Origin: JAJNPS01 sp031378845
GTDB lineage: Bacteria > Pseudomonadota > Alphaproteobacteria > Rhodobacterales > Rhodobacteraceae
Assembly (NCBI GenBank): GCA_031378845.1
Contig: JANNES010000020.1
Coordinates: 186,001-250,000 of the forward strand
Direction: 5' to 3'
Length of the DNA: 64,000 bases
Numbering within the stretch: the first letter of the stretch is position 1; every line of letters begins with the position of its first letter. Below, piece after piece: positions 33,817 through 43,193 of the stretch. The notes under the pieces are model-generated. The model did not search any database and was not told the origin of the DNA. It saw only the letters and a list, made by a program, of their open reading frames with translations. Made by a program: the position numbers and the translations under genes.

Positions 33817-34881
33817 TTAGCGAACCATCCGTCGTAAACCGCGAAGCACGACGCTTTGGACCATCCCGGCAACAGCCAGTCCCAGGCCGGTGATCAGCCC
33901 AACAAGTCCGACCATCAGTTCGGTTGCAACAGACCCGATGCGGACCGTTGCGCGCATCAGCCGCGCCTTGCCCAGAACTTCGGCGCGACCAATGACGCGC
34001 GGCCCCAAGGCCTCGGCTGCGCGGGCTATGCGGCGGGCCTCTGTGGCGTCATCCACCAGCGGCAAAAGATGCAAGGCCCGTGCCGGACCCAAGGCGTCGG
34101 TTGTCCGACCGAGATCAGCGGCGATGGCAAGAACCGGGGCGACTGTTTCGGTGCGCACCAGCCCGACAAGATCGTCGCCGCCACGCACCGCGGGCAAGGC
34201 TGCCCAGTCTATCCCGCCGCGCAGCGTGTCGACCAACAGGCCGGTCATGCGCGGCGACAAGAGGTTCATGCCCCGCGCCAACCGCACCAGTGCAGTGCCC
34301 GCCTTCAGCGTGCCACTGGCGCCTCCGCTCGCGAGCACCAGCGCGGTCGCCGAGAGGCCCAGAACTGAAAGGCCCAGATCCAGCTGATCCACCTCTGACC
34401 CGATGCCGTAATCGACCCCCGCCTTGACGATGCCACGCAGATCCTCGACCGGTGTCAACAGGATCGGGGCCTTGCAGATAAACGCCTGACTGAGCCCACA
34501 TTGCGAGATATCCCAGGCGCAGGCGGCACATCCTGCGACCTGCGCCAGCAGCCCGTCATCCTTGGCCCGCGCCGCCGCCAGTGCCTGCAAGATACCTTCG
34601 GGCAAGACGACTTTCCGTTCGGCAACAACCTCTTGCAACGCGTCGAGCGCCACCCAGTTGTGCGGGTCTTCGGCCAGACGTGCGCTGATCAATGCGGCCA
34701 GACGCTCGGGCGTCGCGGCTTCGGCCATCATCCGGTCGGTTGCGGCTTTGATCTGATCCGCGCTGGCCTCGACCAGTGGTTGCAGTGTCGGGTCGCGCAG
34801 CACCGCCACGCCCGCACGAAAGGTCAACGCGCCGGAGACGATCAGCGCCATCAGCAGCAGGGACCGGGCCAGCCCCCGCAT
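33817..34881 (-). CDS. uncharacterised membrane-anchored protein with Cys cluster
   Basis: A 354-residue protein I cannot assign to a family. It has an N-terminal membrane helix (ARSLLLMALIVSGALTF), a long Ala-rich soluble part, a Cys-rich stretch GCAACAWDISQCGLSQAFIC (five Cys in 20 residues, about 117-136), a hydrophobic pair of segments (LGLSVLGLSATALVLASGG), and a C-terminal membrane segment (ELMVGLVGLITGLGLAVAGM). The soluble part would be periplasmic and the Cys disulfide-bonded. Its ATG is two bases after the trpS stop, so it is co-transcribed with trpS. Confidence 0.75.
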   Translation of the reverse strand: MRGLARSLLLMALIVSGALTFRAGVAVLRDPTLQPLVEASADQIKAATDRMMAEAATPERLAALISARLAEDPHNWVALDALQEVVAERKVVLPEGILQALAAARAKDDGLLAQVAGCAACAWDISQCGLSQAFICKAPILLTPVEDLRGIVKAGVDYGIGSEVDQLDLGLSVLGLSATALVLASGGASGTLKAGTALVRLARGMNLLSPRMTGLLVDTLRGGIDWAALPAVRGGDDLVGLVRTETVAPVLAIAADLGRTTDALGPARALHLLPLVDDATEARRIARAAEALGPRVIGRAEVLGKARLMRATVRIGSVATELMVGLVGLITGLGLAVAGMVQSVVLRGLRRMVR

Positions 34882-34883
34882 CG

Positions 34884-35927
34884 TCAGCGGCGACGCGAGC
34901 GGATCATGCCGGTGATCTCGTAGACCTGATCCACGATGGGCTGCGCCACCGCTTCGGCGCGGTCTGCCCCGGCGCCCAGGATGCGGTCAATCTCGCCGGG
35001 GTCCTTCATCAGGCGCGTCATCTCGGCAGTGATGGGGGAGAGTTTTGCCACCGCAAGATCGGCCAGCGCTGGCTTGAACGTGCCGAATTGCGCACCAGCG
35101 AAATCCGCGATCACCTGGGCGGGCGCATGACCCGCCAACGCCGCATAGATGTTTACAAGATTGCGCGCCTCGGGGCGGTCGCGCAGCGCATCCAGGGTGT
35201 CCGGCAGGGGTTCGGCGTCGGTCTTGGCCTTGCGGATCTTGGCGGCGATCTGGTCCGCGCTGTCGGTCAGATTGATCCGGCTGGCGTCCGAGGGATCGGA
35301 TTTCGACATCTTCTTGGTGCCATCGCGCAAGCTCATCACGCGTGTGGCCGCGCCCTCGATGATCGGCTCTACGATGGGAAAAAAATTCACGCCGAAGTCG
35401 CTGTTGAACTTGGTCGCGATGTCGCGGGTCAGCTCCAGATGCTGTTTCTGGTCCTCCCCGACTGGCACCATGGTGGCATGATAGACCATGATGTCGGCGG
35501 CCATCAGGGCGGGATAGGCGTATAGCCCAAGCGATGCGGCCTCGGCATTCTTGCCGGCCTTGTCCTTGAACTGGGTCATCCGGTTCATCCAGCCCATCCG
35601 GGCCACGCAGTTGAAGATCCAGCCAAGTTCGACATGCGCCGGAACCTGGCTTTGGTTGAAGAGAATGGATTTTTTCGGATCAAGCCCTGCCGCCAGAAAA
35701 GCCGCCGTCCCTTCACGTGTCGCATGGCGCAGCTTTTCGGGGTCCTGCCATGTCGTGATCGCGTGCATGTCGACCATGCAATAGATCGTCTCGATCCCCT
35801 CATCCTGCTTTTCCACAAAACGCTTCAGCGCGCCGAGGTAGTTGCCAAGGGTGATGCCACCAGACGGCTGGATCCCTGAAAAGATGCGCGGGGTAAAGGC
35901 ATGCGGCGTTTGGACCGACGCGGCCAT
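34884..35927 (-). CDS. trpS: tryptophanyl-tRNA synthetase
   Basis: A 347-residue class I synthetase charging tRNA-Trp. The HIGH-equivalent PSGGITLGNYLGA is near residue 22 and the KMSKS loop is intact (TKKMSKSDPSD, about 200-210). The ATG at 35927 follows GGAG with seven-base spacing; the upstream 28-codon extension of the frame is not homologous. It is divergent from the rhomboid gene. Confidence 0.97.
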   Translation of the reverse strand: MAASVQTPHAFTPRIFSGIQPSGGITLGNYLGALKRFVEKQDEGIETIYCMVDMHAITTWQDPEKLRHATREGTAAFLAAGLDPKKSILFNQSQVPAHVELGWIFNCVARMGWMNRMTQFKDKAGKNAEAASLGLYAYPALMAADIMVYHATMVPVGEDQKQHLELTRDIATKFNSDFGVNFFPIVEPIIEGAATRVMSLRDGTKKMSKSDPSDASRINLTDSADQIAAKIRKAKTDAEPLPDTLDALRDRPEARNLVNIYAALAGHAPAQVIADFAGAQFGTFKPALADLAVAKLSPITAEMTRLMKDPGEIDRILGAGADRAEAVAQPIVDQVYEITGMIRSRRR

Positions 35928-36019
35928 GGGACTTCTCCATCTTGATATCACGGTTACATTCCGCGTATCGGATGGTGCTGGAGGCGTCAATCCGCCCCCG
36001 AACAAGGACACCCTGCCGC

Positions 36020-36703
36020 ATGCAAGACCTGAACGCGCCGCCGTTGAACCCTTTGCCGCTGATTGTGTGGATCGTGGCGCTGCCCATCATCGCGATGGAG
36101 ATCGTGCTGTCTGCGGGCCAATACGGACTTGCAGGCGGTCCGGAGGCCATCGGCTGGCGCAACATCGCTGTCCAGCACCTGGCATTTTCGCCGGAACTGA
36201 TGCGCTATTTCTGGGAAACGGGGCAGTTTCCGTTGGACGGGATGCACCGGCTGATCAGCTATCCGCTGGTACATGGCGGCTTTACCCACGCGATGTTTGT
36301 CATCGTGATCTTTGCCGCGTTGGGCAAGATGGTGGGTGAGGCGTTCCGCTGGTGGTCGGTGGCCTTTTTGCTGTTTGCCGCCGCGATTGCTGGAGCGCTG
36401 GCCTATACTCTCGTGCCGGGCCTCAATGCCGCGCTCATCGGAGGATACCCGCCGGTCTATGGCCTGATCGGGGCGTTTACGTTCCTCATGCTGACACGGT
36501 TGCACGACAGCGGGGGCAACCGTTTGAAGGCGTTTCAGCTGATCGGGTTCTTGCTCGGCTTTCAGCTGTTCTTTGGCGCGATATTTGGCGGCGGCTGGGA
36601 ATGGGTGGCCGACCTTGCCGGCTTTGTCACCGGCTTTGCGTTGTCTTTCGTGATCAGTCCCGGCGGCTGGACGCGGCTGCGCAACTGGATCCGGCAGCGC
36701 TAG
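36020..36703 (+). CDS. rhomboid-family membrane protein lacking the catalytic dyad
   Basis: A 227-residue protein with six to seven hydrophobic segments and the rhomboid layout, including the L1 loop features (RLISYPLVHGGFTHAMFVIV, with the conserved H-x-x-x-H-like HGGFTH). In active rhomboids a GxSG-type loop carries the nucleophile; here the place reads GGYPPVYGLIGAF, without Ser. The final-helix His is replaced in WVADLAGFVTGF (Asp where AHxxG is expected). It therefore looks like an inactive pseudoprotease. Its TAG stop shares the palindrome CTAG with the convergent murJ stop. Confidence 0.85.
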   Translation: MQDLNAPPLNPLPLIVWIVALPIIAMEIVLSAGQYGLAGGPEAIGWRNIAVQHLAFSPELMRYFWETGQFPLDGMHRLISYPLVHGGFTHAMFVIVIFAALGKMVGEAFRWWSVAFLLFAAAIAGALAYTLVPGLNAALIGGYPPVYGLIGAFTFLMLTRLHDSGGNRLKAFQLIGFLLGFQLFFGAIFGGGWEWVADLAGFVTGFALSFVISPGGWTRLRNWIRQR

Positions 36704-38235
36704 CGGCGCAGCGCGGCAAAGTCCTTGAGCCGAAAGGCCCCGAACAGCATTCCCAGGACGCCGTAGCTGACGATGCCCGAGCTGACAAGGACGCCAAGAC
36801 CCAGGAACCGCCAGCCGCGCAGATCAAAGCTTGGCCCGACGAAATGCGACATCGCCCAAAGCACCGCGCCCATCCCGATTGCAGCCAGCAAGATCCGCGG
36901 CGCGCGCAGGCGAAAACGTGGATCAAACTCGGCCGCGATGCCAAGTGTCCGCGACCCGCGCCAAAGCTGCCAGACCATCACCCAGGCCGATACCGTCGTG
37001 GCCAGCGCTGCGGCGACAAAACCGACGAAGGGCATCAGGCCGATGGCAATTGCAGCATTGGCGACCATCGACGTCACCGCATAGTTGAACGGTCGGCGCG
37101 TATCCTCGCGCGCGTAGTAAAGTGGTTGCAGCACCTTCTGGAACACAAAGGCAGGCAGGCCCAGCCCATAAGCTGCGAGCGCCATCGCGGTGTTGGCAGT
37201 GTCTTGCGGCCCGAACGCGCCGCGTTCAAAGAGCACGTCGCATAGTGGCAAGGCGATCACCACCAGCGCGACCGCAGCAGGCAAGGTGAGCATCAGCGCA
37301 AACTCCGTGCTGCGGTTGAAACTCGCCTGGCCCCCCTTGGCATCGCCGGCCCGAAGACGCCGTGCAAGGTCCGGCAACAAGACCGTGCCGATGGCGATGC
37401 CGACAACGCCCAGCGGCAACTGATACAACCGGTCCGCATAGCTGAGCCAGGCCACGGCCCCTTCGGTAAAGCTGGCGACTTGCCGCCCGACGATCAGGTT
37501 GATCTGGATCACGCCGCCCGCCAGCACCGCGGGCGCCGCGATCACCAAGAGCCGGCGAAGTTCTGGGGTCATGCGGGGCCAGCCGGGCGCAAAGCGGAAC
37601 CCGGCGCGACTGGCCGACACCCAGGTAAAGGCCAGTTGCACGACCCCTGTCACCGGCACCGTCCAGGCGAGCGTCAGTCCCATGTCCCAACCAAATCGCG
37701 CCGCCATGAACATCGCGGCAATGAACATCACGTTCATCAAGACCGGCACAAAGGAGGCTTCGGTAAACCGGCCAAACGCATTGAGCACGCCGGACAAAAG
37801 CGCCACCAGCGAGATGAAAAGGATGTAGGAGAACCCGATGCGGCCATAAAGAACCGCCAGATCAAAGCGTTGATCGCCCTGGAATCCCGATGCCATGGCC
37901 CAGACAAGCCACGGCATCGCCAGCGTGCCCAATATCGACACCACCATCAATATCCCTGCAAGGCCATTGAAAGCGTCACGCGCAAAGCCCTGCGCATCCT
38001 CGCCCGCCTCCAGCTTTTTGGCGAACATCGGCACGAAGGCCATGTTGAACGCGCCCTCGGCGAAAAAGCGGCGGAACATGTTGGGCAGGGAGAACGCGAT
38101 CAGGAACGCCTCGGCCACAGGACCCGCCCCGAGATATGCCGCCATCAACACATCGCGCGCAAAACCTGCGCCGCGGCTGAGTAAGGTCCAGCCGCCCACG
38201 ACCAGGATAGACCGGATGAGGCTGATCGGTTTCAC
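36700..38235 (-). CDS. murJ: lipid II flippase MurJ
   Basis: A 511-residue inner-membrane protein of the MVF/MurJ family with about fourteen hydrophobic segments, flipping lipid II for peptidoglycan. Marks include GGWTLLSRGAGFARDVLMAA at the start, AFLIAFSLPNMFRRFFAEGA, FNMAFVPMF and LYYAREDTRRPF. The start is a GTG at 38235 overlapping the glnD stop as GTGA. It belongs to a minus-strand set with the LpoA-like lipoprotein and glnD. Confidence 0.95.
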   Translation of the reverse strand: MKPISLIRSILVVGGWTLLSRGAGFARDVLMAAYLGAGPVAEAFLIAFSLPNMFRRFFAEGAFNMAFVPMFAKKLEAGEDAQGFARDAFNGLAGILMVVSILGTLAMPWLVWAMASGFQGDQRFDLAVLYGRIGFSYILFISLVALLSGVLNAFGRFTEASFVPVLMNVMFIAAMFMAARFGWDMGLTLAWTVPVTGVVQLAFTWVSASRAGFRFAPGWPRMTPELRRLLVIAAPAVLAGGVIQINLIVGRQVASFTEGAVAWLSYADRLYQLPLGVVGIAIGTVLLPDLARRLRAGDAKGGQASFNRSTEFALMLTLPAAVALVVIALPLCDVLFERGAFGPQDTANTAMALAAYGLGLPAFVFQKVLQPLYYAREDTRRPFNYAVTSMVANAAIAIGLMPFVGFVAAALATTVSAWVMVWQLWRGSRTLGIAAEFDPRFRLRAPRILLAAIGMGAVLWAMSHFVGPSFDLRGWRFLGLGVLVSSGIVSYGVLGMLFGAFRLKDFAALRR

Positions 38236-41024
38236 GTGGATGCCCGTTCGGCGCCTTCGATGATGGCCTGGCGCAGTTTCTTGTCCAGACTTTCCTGCCG
38301 TGATTTTGCGTGCAGTTTCAAGCCGAACATGTCCTTGACGTAAAAGCTGTCGACGACCTGCGCGCCATAGGTCGCGATGACCGCCGAGGCGATGTAGATG
38401 TTGTTGGCCGCAAGTGTCCGGGTCAGATCGTACAAAAGGCCGGGCCGGTCGCGGGTATCGACCTCGATGATGGTATAGATCTCGGATCCCTCGTTGTCGA
38501 AGGTGACATGGGTGGGAAACCGGAACGCGCGCTCGCGTTTCTTGACCCGGTCGCGGTCTTTCAGCGCCTCGCGGGCCACGACCTCGCCCCCCAGTGTCTT
38601 GCCGATCATGCTGCGAAGGCGCGGCAAACGCGCCACCTCGTAAGGTCTGCCCTCGACATCCTGAATCCAGAAAACCGCAGTCGCATAGCCGTCCTTGGAC
38701 GTATAGGTCCGCGCATCGACAACATTGGCCCCGACCAATGCCAGGGCCCCCGCCAGCCGCGAGAAAATGCCGGGATGATCGACCAACGCAAAGCAGGCGC
38801 GCGTTGCATCGCGCGCGGGCTCAGGGTGCAGGTCGATGCGAATCTCGTCGTCGCCGAGGCCCCGCAAAAGGCGGGCGAACACTTCTTGTGTGTCGCTCGA
38901 AAGACCTTGCCAGTAGGGCGCGTAGTGCCGCTCGGTTTCCGCCACGACGTCAGATTGCATCCAGTCCGCAAGGCGCAGGCGCAAGGCGGCCTTTGCCTCG
39001 TCTTCGCGGTGCGCCTGCACGACATTCTCGAACCCTGCCTCCAGCGCCGCAGCCGTATCGCGGTAAAGCTGCCGCAGCAGCATCGCTTTCCAGTTGTTCC
39101 ATGTGCCGGGACCGACGCCGCGAATATCGCAGACCGTCAGGACGCACAACAGATCCAGCCGTCGGCGTGTCTGCACCGCTTTGGCAAAATCGCGCACCGT
39201 GCGCGGATCGCCGATGTCGCGTTTTTGCGCCATGTCGGACATCAAGAGGTGATAGCGCACCAGCCATTCGACGGTTTCGGTCTCCTCGGGCGTCAGCCCA
39301 AGGCGCGGACATACTCGCCGCGCGATCTGGGCGCCGAGGATGGAGTGGTCCTCGGGTCGCCCCTTGCCGATATCGTGCAGCAACAAGGCGACATAAATGA
39401 TCTTGCGGTTGACCCCCGCCCTGAGGATGCCCGACGCCACCGGCAGTTCCTCGACCAGCTCACCCCGTTCGATCTGCGCCAGCACAGAGATCGTCTGGAT
39501 GACATGCTCATCGACAGTGTAGTGATGATAAAGGTTGAACTGCATCATTGCGACGATGGGTTCAAATTCGGGGATAAAGGCCCCCAGAACGCCAAGCTCG
39601 TTCATCCGCCGAAGCGCGCGTTCCGGGTTGCCGTGGTCCAGCAACAGCTCCATGAAAATATGTGCCGCTTCACGGTCGGCAGACATCTCGTCATCAATCC
39701 GCGCAAGATTGGCCGAGATCAGTCGCATCACGTTGGGATGCAGAAGATAGCCGCTGCGGAGTGCTTCGGCAAAGACGCGCAAAAGGTTCAGCTTGTCGGC
39801 CAGAAAGGCTTGTGGATCCACGACGTCAATGCGCCCCTGGACCAGCTTGAAGCCCTTGGCGATCTTTTTGGTACGCCGAAAGATGCCCATCAGCATCGCT
39901 TCAGGCTTGACGTGGCGGGCCTCAAGCTCGGTCAGGAATATCCGGGTCAGCTCTCCGACGCGGGTCGCGTGGCGAAAGTAGTCTTGCATGAAGTGCTCAA
40001 CCGCGCGCCGGCCGCCCGCATCCCGGTAACCCATCCGTTCAGCCACCTCGACTTGCAGATCAAAAGTCAGCTGATCGGTCGCGCGGGCGGTAAGGAGATG
40101 CATGTGACATCGCACGCACCACAGGAAATCTTCGGCGCGGGCAAAGCTGTCATACTCTTCTTGCGTCAACAGACCGGCCCCGATCAGCCCTTCGGATGAC
40201 GGCACGCGGTGCAGATACTTGCCGATCCAGTACAGGGTCTGCAGATCGCGCAAGCCGCCTTTGCCCTCTTTGACATTCGGCTCCAGAACATAGCGCTGGC
40301 CACCTTGGCGTTTGTGGCGTTCCGCCCGTTCGGCCAGCTTGGCCTCGATGAATTGCGGACCCGTGCCGCCGAAAAGCTCTTTCCAGAGCCGGTCGTCGAG
40401 CTCGCTTGCCAACGGCTGCCATCCGGCCAGAAACCGGTGTTCCAGCAAGGCGGTCCGGATCGTGATGTCACTTTTGGCCAGCCGCAGACAATCGGCCACG
40501 GTGCGACTGGAATGACCGACCTTCAGTTTCAGATCCCAAAGAATGTACAGCATGCTTTCGATCACGCTTTCGGCCCAGGGCGTGATTTTCCAAGGTGTCA
40601 GAAACAACAGATCCACGTCCGAATGCGGCGCCATTTCGGCCCGGCCATAGCCACCAACCGCGATCAATGCGATACGTTCAGCCTCGGTCGGATTGGGGGC
40701 CGGGTGCAGGTAATAGCGGGCGACGTCAAACGCGGTGATGACCAGAACATCGGTCAGGTAGGCCTGCGATGTGATCAAAGCGGTTGCCGAAAGCGGGGCT
40801 GCGCGGAACGCATCGGCCAAGGCGACATTGCCTGAATGGCGCACTTCGGAGAGGATTTGAACAACCTCCGCGCGCGCCATGCGGCTATCTGGTGCGGCCA
40901 TTGCAGCCTCGCGGACCCGAAAGGTCAAGGCGTCCTTGTCGATTATGGTCCTTGATGGCAGCAGCAGCTGCGCGGGTGCGACCGAGGCGCGGTGCTCGGC
41001 CCGCGCCAGATCAGAACCCGGCAC
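38232..41024 (-). CDS. glnD: bifunctional PII uridylyltransferase / uridylyl-removing enzyme
   Basis: GlnD adds UMP to PII proteins when nitrogen is short and removes it when glutamine is high. The nucleotidyltransferase site is GGYGRAEMAPHSDVDLLFL (G-G and D-x-D) in the N-terminal third; an HD domain follows (LLLHDIGKGRPEDHS); two ACT domains close the protein (HPGIFSRLAGALALV and DRPGLLYDLTRTLAANN). Start is uncertain: the GTG at 41024, overlapping the upstream stop by 14 bases, gives 930 residues, the usual length; no ATG fits homology, and ribosome signals are weak. Confidence 0.93.
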   Translation of the reverse strand: MPGSDLARAEHRASVAPAQLLLPSRTIIDKDALTFRVREAAMAAPDSRMARAEVVQILSEVRHSGNVALADAFRAAPLSATALITSQAYLTDVLVITAFDVARYYLHPAPNPTEAERIALIAVGGYGRAEMAPHSDVDLLFLTPWKITPWAESVIESMLYILWDLKLKVGHSSRTVADCLRLAKSDITIRTALLEHRFLAGWQPLASELDDRLWKELFGGTGPQFIEAKLAERAERHKRQGGQRYVLEPNVKEGKGGLRDLQTLYWIGKYLHRVPSSEGLIGAGLLTQEEYDSFARAEDFLWCVRCHMHLLTARATDQLTFDLQVEVAERMGYRDAGGRRAVEHFMQDYFRHATRVGELTRIFLTELEARHVKPEAMLMGIFRRTKKIAKGFKLVQGRIDVVDPQAFLADKLNLLRVFAEALRSGYLLHPNVMRLISANLARIDDEMSADREAAHIFMELLLDHGNPERALRRMNELGVLGAFIPEFEPIVAMMQFNLYHHYTVDEHVIQTISVLAQIERGELVEELPVASGILRAGVNRKIIYVALLLHDIGKGRPEDHSILGAQIARRVCPRLGLTPEETETVEWLVRYHLLMSDMAQKRDIGDPRTVRDFAKAVQTRRRLDLLCVLTVCDIRGVGPGTWNNWKAMLLRQLYRDTAAALEAGFENVVQAHREDEAKAALRLRLADWMQSDVVAETERHYAPYWQGLSSDTQEVFARLLRGLGDDEIRIDLHPEPARDATRACFALVDHPGIFSRLAGALALVGANVVDARTYTSKDGYATAVFWIQDVEGRPYEVARLPRLRSMIGKTLGGEVVAREALKDRDRVKKRERAFRFPTHVTFDNEGSEIYTIIEVDTRDRPGLLYDLTRTLAANNIYIASAVIATYGAQVVDSFYVKDMFGLKLHAKSRQESLDKKLRQAIIEGAERAST

Positions 41025-42189
41025 CGGCAAAGCTGCGAGGTGCAGGGTCGATGACAACGACCTGACTGTTGCGGATCTGCGCCACGGCCAACCCGCGTTC
41101 GTTGGTGCCATCGCTGCGCAGCCGGAACACGCCATTGACCCCTGCAAAGCCGGAATTCTGCGTCAGGGCAGCGGCGGTAAGCGCATCGGCCTTGCCTTGC
41201 TTGACCAGCGCGCCAATGGCCGCAACGCCGTCATAGGCAAGCCCGGCAATGGGGTGCGGGGCCTCGCCGAAAGCAGCCTGATAGCGGCTTTGAAACTGGT
41301 TATACAGCCCCGGATCTGGCAGGGCGAACCAACCACCTTGAACGCCGGGCAGGGCCAGAGTTGCCGCCGGGATGTCCCAGCGGGTCAGCCCGATGAACCG
41401 TGTGACCTCTGGGTTTAGACCGTTTTCCATCAAGAGCTGGGTGACCAGCGGAAGCGCACCAGCAGTGTCGGCCGTAAGGAACACGGCATCTGCACCGCTG
41501 GAACGGGCCGACTGCACGATCGTTGGGGCGGCCTGCACGACGCCGTTTTGCGAAAACTCATAATCCCCGACGGCGACGACGCTGCCGCCCGCCGACTTGA
41601 CACCGCGTTCGATCGCCGCGCGTCCGACCGATCCTGCCTGGTTGCGATCATGCACGACCATGATCCGCCCTTTGCCATTGCGCACCGCATAGGATGCAAG
41701 ACGCTGGGCGGTGTTGGCAAATGTCGGTCCAAGCACAAAGACGTTGCGACCGGCAATGTCGGGGTTGTTGGAAAAGCTGAGGACATTGATCCCCTGCGCG
41801 GCAACGGCAACGCCAGCGGCATTGGCTTCTTGGGCAAAGACGGGGCCCAGAATGATGACTGCGCCGTCTTCGGCAGCCTGCAGAGCCATGGCTTGTGCCT
41901 GACCCGGTTGTCCTGCCGTGTTGTAAACGCGCAGGTCGATCTCGACACCACCAAGATCCGCGATCGCCAGTTGCGCGGCATTTTGCAGGCTACGCGCCAA
42001 AAGCTCGTCGCTGGCCTGCCCTGACCCGCCGGGCACCAGCAGCGCGACCGCGACGGGCGCTCCTGCATCCAGGGTGGGGCCCGCGACGCGCGGACCGCCC
42101 GAGGGCACACAGGCGGCCAAGGCCAGCGCTGCGGCAGCAAGACCCACACTGACCAAAGACTTGCGGGCCTTGGCGAAAACAGACAACAT
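41011..42189 (-). CDS. penicillin-binding protein activator (LpoA/LppC-like lipoprotein)
   Basis: A 392-residue lipoprotein with a lipobox (LALAAC, Cys near residue 27) and a periplasmic type I binding fold: VAVALLVPGGSGQASDELLA, GAVIILGPVFAQEANAAGVA, RIMVVHDRNQAGSVGRAAIE, GADAVFLTADTAGALPL. This is the LppC/LpoA C-domain layout; in E. coli LpoA activates PBP1A, while the alphaproteobacterial form lacks the TPR half. The start at 42189 follows GAGG; a GTG four codons upstream is less likely. It is the first gene of the glnD-murJ set and divergent from rsmI. Confidence 0.88.
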   Translation of the reverse strand: MLSVFAKARKSLVSVGLAAAALALAACVPSGGPRVAGPTLDAGAPVAVALLVPGGSGQASDELLARSLQNAAQLAIADLGGVEIDLRVYNTAGQPGQAQAMALQAAEDGAVIILGPVFAQEANAAGVAVAAQGINVLSFSNNPDIAGRNVFVLGPTFANTAQRLASYAVRNGKGRIMVVHDRNQAGSVGRAAIERGVKSAGGSVVAVGDYEFSQNGVVQAAPTIVQSARSSGADAVFLTADTAGALPLVTQLLMENGLNPEVTRFIGLTRWDIPAATLALPGVQGGWFALPDPGLYNQFQSRYQAAFGEAPHPIAGLAYDGVAAIGALVKQGKADALTAAALTQNSGFAGVNGVFRLRSDGTNERGLAVAQIRNSQVVVIDPAPRSFAGAGF

Positions 42190-42286
42190 GAACAACCTCA
42201 CGAGGGATCAACGCGCATTGCGTGGTTTGTGCAAAACAGCCATAGCACATCGTCTTGGGAAGTAAATTGGCAGGGGAGCGGCCGAG

Positions 42287-43159
42287 ATGTCCGATGCGGC
42301 AGGCGCCCAGACCGTGCGTTCCGTTCCGCCGGGCCTGCATCTGGTGTCGACACCGATCGGTGCCGCGCGTGATATCACCTTGCGTGCGCTTGATATTTTG
42401 ACCGGGGCGACGGTGCTTGCAGCCGAAGATACCCGCACCTTGCGCCACCTGATGGAGATCCATGGCATCGCTTTGGCAGGCCGGCAGATCGTCGCCTATC
42501 ACGAACATAATGCCGATGCCGCGCTGCCACGGCTGATGCGCGCCTTGTCCGAAGGCGCCAGTGTCGCCTATGCGTCCGAGGCGGGTACACCCTTGGTGTC
42601 GGACCCAGGCTACGAGCTGGTTCGTGCAGCGATTTCAGACGGATACCCGGTGCTTGCGGCACCGGGTGCGTCGGCGGTACTTTGCGCCCTGACTGTTTCG
42701 GGTCTGCCCTCTGACCGCTTTTTGTTCGCCGGCTTTCCGCCCGCCACCAAAACAGCACGGCGGCGGTTTTTCGAAGGTTTGCAATCCGTCCCGGCCACGC
42801 TGATCTTTTATGAATCGCCCAAGCGCATTAACCAAATGTTGGAAGATCTGTCGCAGGTTCTGGGTGCAGGCCGCGACGCTGCGGTTTGCCGCGAACTGAC
42901 CAAGCGATTCGAAGAGGTGACGCGCGGGTCTTTGGGTGAACTTGTCGCGACTTTTGCCGCGCGCGCCGTCAAGGGAGAGATTGTGGTCTTGGTGGACCGC
43001 GCGGGCGAGGCTAAGGTGGATGCAACGGTGGTAGATCAAGCGTTGGAACAGGCATTGACCCATATGACAGTCAAGGATGCGGCAGCAGCCGTAGCGGCAG
43101 CCTACGGCCTGCCACGGCGCGACATCTATCAGCTGGCCTTGAAACGCACTGCGCCATGA
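42287..43159 (+). CDS. rsmI: 16S rRNA 2'-O-methyltransferase RsmI
   Basis: A 290-residue tetrapyrrole-methylase-fold enzyme methylating C1402 of 16S rRNA. Marks are LVSTPIGAARDITLRALDIL, LAAEDTRTLRHLM, YASEAGTPLVSDPGYELVR and FYESPKRINQMLEDL, plus TKRFEEVTRGSLGEL. A C-terminal helical part ends KDAAAAVAAAYGLPRRDIY. It is divergent from the LpoA-like gene and followed by yraN, the usual order in proteobacteria. Confidence 0.96.
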   Translation: MSDAAGAQTVRSVPPGLHLVSTPIGAARDITLRALDILTGATVLAAEDTRTLRHLMEIHGIALAGRQIVAYHEHNADAALPRLMRALSEGASVAYASEAGTPLVSDPGYELVRAAISDGYPVLAAPGASAVLCALTVSGLPSDRFLFAGFPPATKTARRRFFEGLQSVPATLIFYESPKRINQMLEDLSQVLGAGRDAAVCRELTKRFEEVTRGSLGELVATFAARAVKGEIVVLVDRAGEAKVDATVVDQALEQALTHMTVKDAAAAVAAAYGLPRRDIYQLALKRTAP

Positions 43160-43193
43160 CCTTGGCGGTGATGATCTTGTCGCAGCTGCCCGG

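Noticed and set aside
38310..40199. 629-codon open frame antisense to glnD
   Set aside because: Shadow of the GlnD coding strand; no ribosome site and no recognisable domain.
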